This document shows positions 63,959 through 64,000 of a stretch of DNA of 64,000 nt, piece by piece. Numbering within the stretch: position 1 is the first letter of the stretch; the number at the start of each line of letters is the position of its first letter. The DNA is from an uncultured Kordiimonas sp. (lineage in GTDB: Bacteria > Pseudomonadota > Alphaproteobacteria > Sphingomonadales > Kordiimonadaceae). The position numbers and the translations under genes were made by a program. Where the stretch lies: contig CANMRM010000001.1 of NCBI GenBank assembly GCA_947500295.1, positions 1,240,001-1,304,000 on the forward strand, written 5' to 3'. Under the pieces are notes generated by a model that worked only from the letters and a program-made list of their open reading frames with translations, did not search any database and was not told the origin of the DNA.

Positions 63959-64000
63959 CAATATACCGGAAAAAAGACTGACTGTATTCCCTTATCTTGG

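Overview
The window looks like chromosomal DNA of a GC-rich alphaproteobacterium, probably marine. Protein families point that way: the cytochrome c-tailed urate hydroxylase PuuD, the rhizobial-type glycerol transporter GlpSTPQU/V, and the class GN sortase with its VIT/vWA target protein, a pair known mainly from marine Proteobacteria. I cannot name the genus from sequence alone. No rRNA, tRNA, CRISPR array, insertion sequence or transposase was seen.

Layout. 1-2.2 kb: an RND efflux pair (adaptor lipoprotein and truncated inner-membrane pump), minus strand. 2.3-3.6 kb: a secreted amidohydrolase. 3.8-15.7 kb: a plus-strand acyl-CoA cluster. It holds an acyl-CoA synthetase, an AraC regulator, two acyl-CoA dehydrogenases, a GST, biotin-dependent carboxylase beta and alpha subunits, an enoyl-CoA hydratase and an AtuA-family protein, and most resembles the acyclic-terpenoid (citronellyl/geranyl-CoA) atu pathway. 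15.7-33.9 kb: a nearly self-contained purine-to-ammonia pathway. Guanine goes to xanthine (GuaD), urate (XdhABC), hydroxyisourate (PuuD), OHCU (UraH), allantoin (UraD), allantoate (PuuE), ureidoglycolate plus urea (Alc), glyoxylate plus urea (AllA), and ammonia by urease (UreDABCEFG). A GntR/FCD regulator sits inside it, and a periplasmic leucyl aminopeptidase interrupts it. 33.9-36.5 kb: the sortase/target pair. 36.7-38.8 kb: kynurenine formamidase and kynureninase. 38.9-43.0 kb: the glycerol ABC transporter glpSTPQU.

43.0-57.2 kb is an accessory stretch between glpU and the gene that best fits as its substrate-binding partner, glpV (57.4-59.1 kb). It holds a Tat-exported molybdopterin oxidoreductase, an RTX protein, a CNNM/CBS membrane protein, an unknown 484-residue protein, a ParB-like mini protein, an orphan FtsX-type permease behind a sigma-54 promoter, small hypotheticals, a PD-(D/E)XK nuclease-like gene, an HNH nuclease remnant, a winged-helix-like hypothetical and a methyltransferase. 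Two parts of it (48.3-49.8 and 54.1-56.4 kb) are visibly more AT-rich than the rest. Twice in it, a plus-strand gene lies between an intact minus-strand gene and a short duplicate of that gene's 3' end. It also contains a 20-codon gene with a near-consensus promoter, Shine-Dalgarno and terminator, divergent from the winged-helix-like gene and sharing its leader motif.

59.2-63.9 kb returns to ordinary genes: a penicillin-acylase family hydrolase, a DUF6151/GFA-like protein, a secreted M24 peptidase and an Lrp/AsnC regulator.
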